From: Burkholderia anthina
Lineage (GTDB): Bacteria; Pseudomonadota; Gammaproteobacteria; Burkholderiales; Burkholderiaceae
Reading direction: 5' to 3'
Assembly (NCBI RefSeq): GCF_902498995.1
Contig: NZ_CABVLY010000022.1
Coordinates: 82,961-146,960 of the forward strand
DNA: 64,000 nucleotides
Positions 63,901 through 64,000 of this stretch are shown here, in pieces. Position numbers and translations under genes: made by a program. The notes beneath the pieces are model-generated. The model was not told the DNA's origin and ran no database searches. It saw only the letters and a program-made list of their open reading frames with translations. Position 1 is the first letter of the stretch. Every line of letters starts with the position of its first letter.

Positions 63901-64000
63901 TTGACCACACAGGACTTGCTCGCGCAGTACGGCCCGCGCGAATCGATGGAATACGACGTCGTGATCGTCGGCGGCGGCCCCGCCGGGCTGTCTGCGGCGA
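63901..64000 (+). CDS. ETF-ubiquinone oxidoreductase, 3'-truncated by window end
   Basis: Only the first 33 residues are present. After a TTG start the protein reads TTQDLLAQYGPRESMEYDVV and then IVGGGPAGLSAA, an FAD dinucleotide-binding fold. The YGPRESMEYDVV lead is the N-terminus of electron-transfer-flavoprotein:ubiquinone oxidoreductase. It passes electrons from ETF, reduced by the preceding acyl-CoA dehydrogenase, to ubiquinone at the inner membrane. The iron-sulfur domain is outside the window. Confidence 0.85.
   Translation, partial: MTTQDLLAQYGPRESMEYDVVIVGGGPAGLSAA

Overview
The window is high-GC, densely packed DNA from a Gram-negative proteobacterium, most likely a Burkholderia (cepacia-complex type) secondary chromosome. 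The basis is codon usage, a split hpaG1/hpaG2 homoprotocatechuate cluster, an intracellular PHB depolymerase, many AraC regulators and TonB systems, and ETF-dependent acyl-CoA oxidation. The genus is inferred from gene content, not from a database match. I see no tRNA, rRNA, insertion sequence, prophage or CRISPR array.

Layout. (1) 1-5865: homoprotocatechuate meta-cleavage operon hpaG1(partial)-hpaG2-hpaE-hpaD-hpaF-hpaH-hpaI, which converts homoprotocatechuate to pyruvate and succinate semialdehyde. (2) 6001-9518: an orphan bicupin protein, then phaZ and a GST-like gene divergent from a region with back-to-back sigma-54 promoters and an NtrC-like box. (3) 9779-26182: organosulfur block 1. It holds a sensor-less sigma-54 activator (SfnR-like), a leftward operon of a TonB receptor plus five luciferase-like flavin monooxygenases (LLMs), and a divergent rightward operon of an SfnB-like dehydrogenase, a complete Opp/Dpp-type ABC importer and an alpha/beta hydrolase. 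Two sigma-54 promoters and two palindromic boxes lie between the operons. (4) 26250-42454: organosulfur block 2, with two paralogous GNATs around an MFS exporter, an amino-acid-type binding protein, a TonB receptor, four more LLMs, a fused permease-ATPase, and a private TonB-ExbB-ExbD-ExbD energiser.

(5) 43004-49651: an OmpR-type two-component pair, then a fatty-acyl-CoA ligase flanked by two AraC regulators with the same domain plan. (6) 49770-61335: a leftward catabolic island with divergent GntR regulator. It encodes FAD oxidoreductase, MFS transporter, DHDPS-family lyase, aldehyde dehydrogenase, YddG-like exporter, ferredoxin-NAD(P)H reductase, a DddP-type DMSP lyase, a collapsed formaldehyde dehydrogenase gene and a cupin DMSP lyase of the DddL/DddQ family. 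(7) 62076-end: acyl-CoA dehydrogenase and the start of ETF-ubiquinone oxidoreductase.

The most unusual content is the pairing of two structurally unrelated DMSP-lyase-family enzymes in one island about 7 kb from a large, apparently RpoN-controlled organosulfur scavenging region with nine LLM monooxygenases and its own TonB energiser. Residue spacing in both lyases fits the published active sites as I remember them. The link between the blocks (DMS released by lyases, consumed by DmoA/SfnG-like monooxygenases) is inference.
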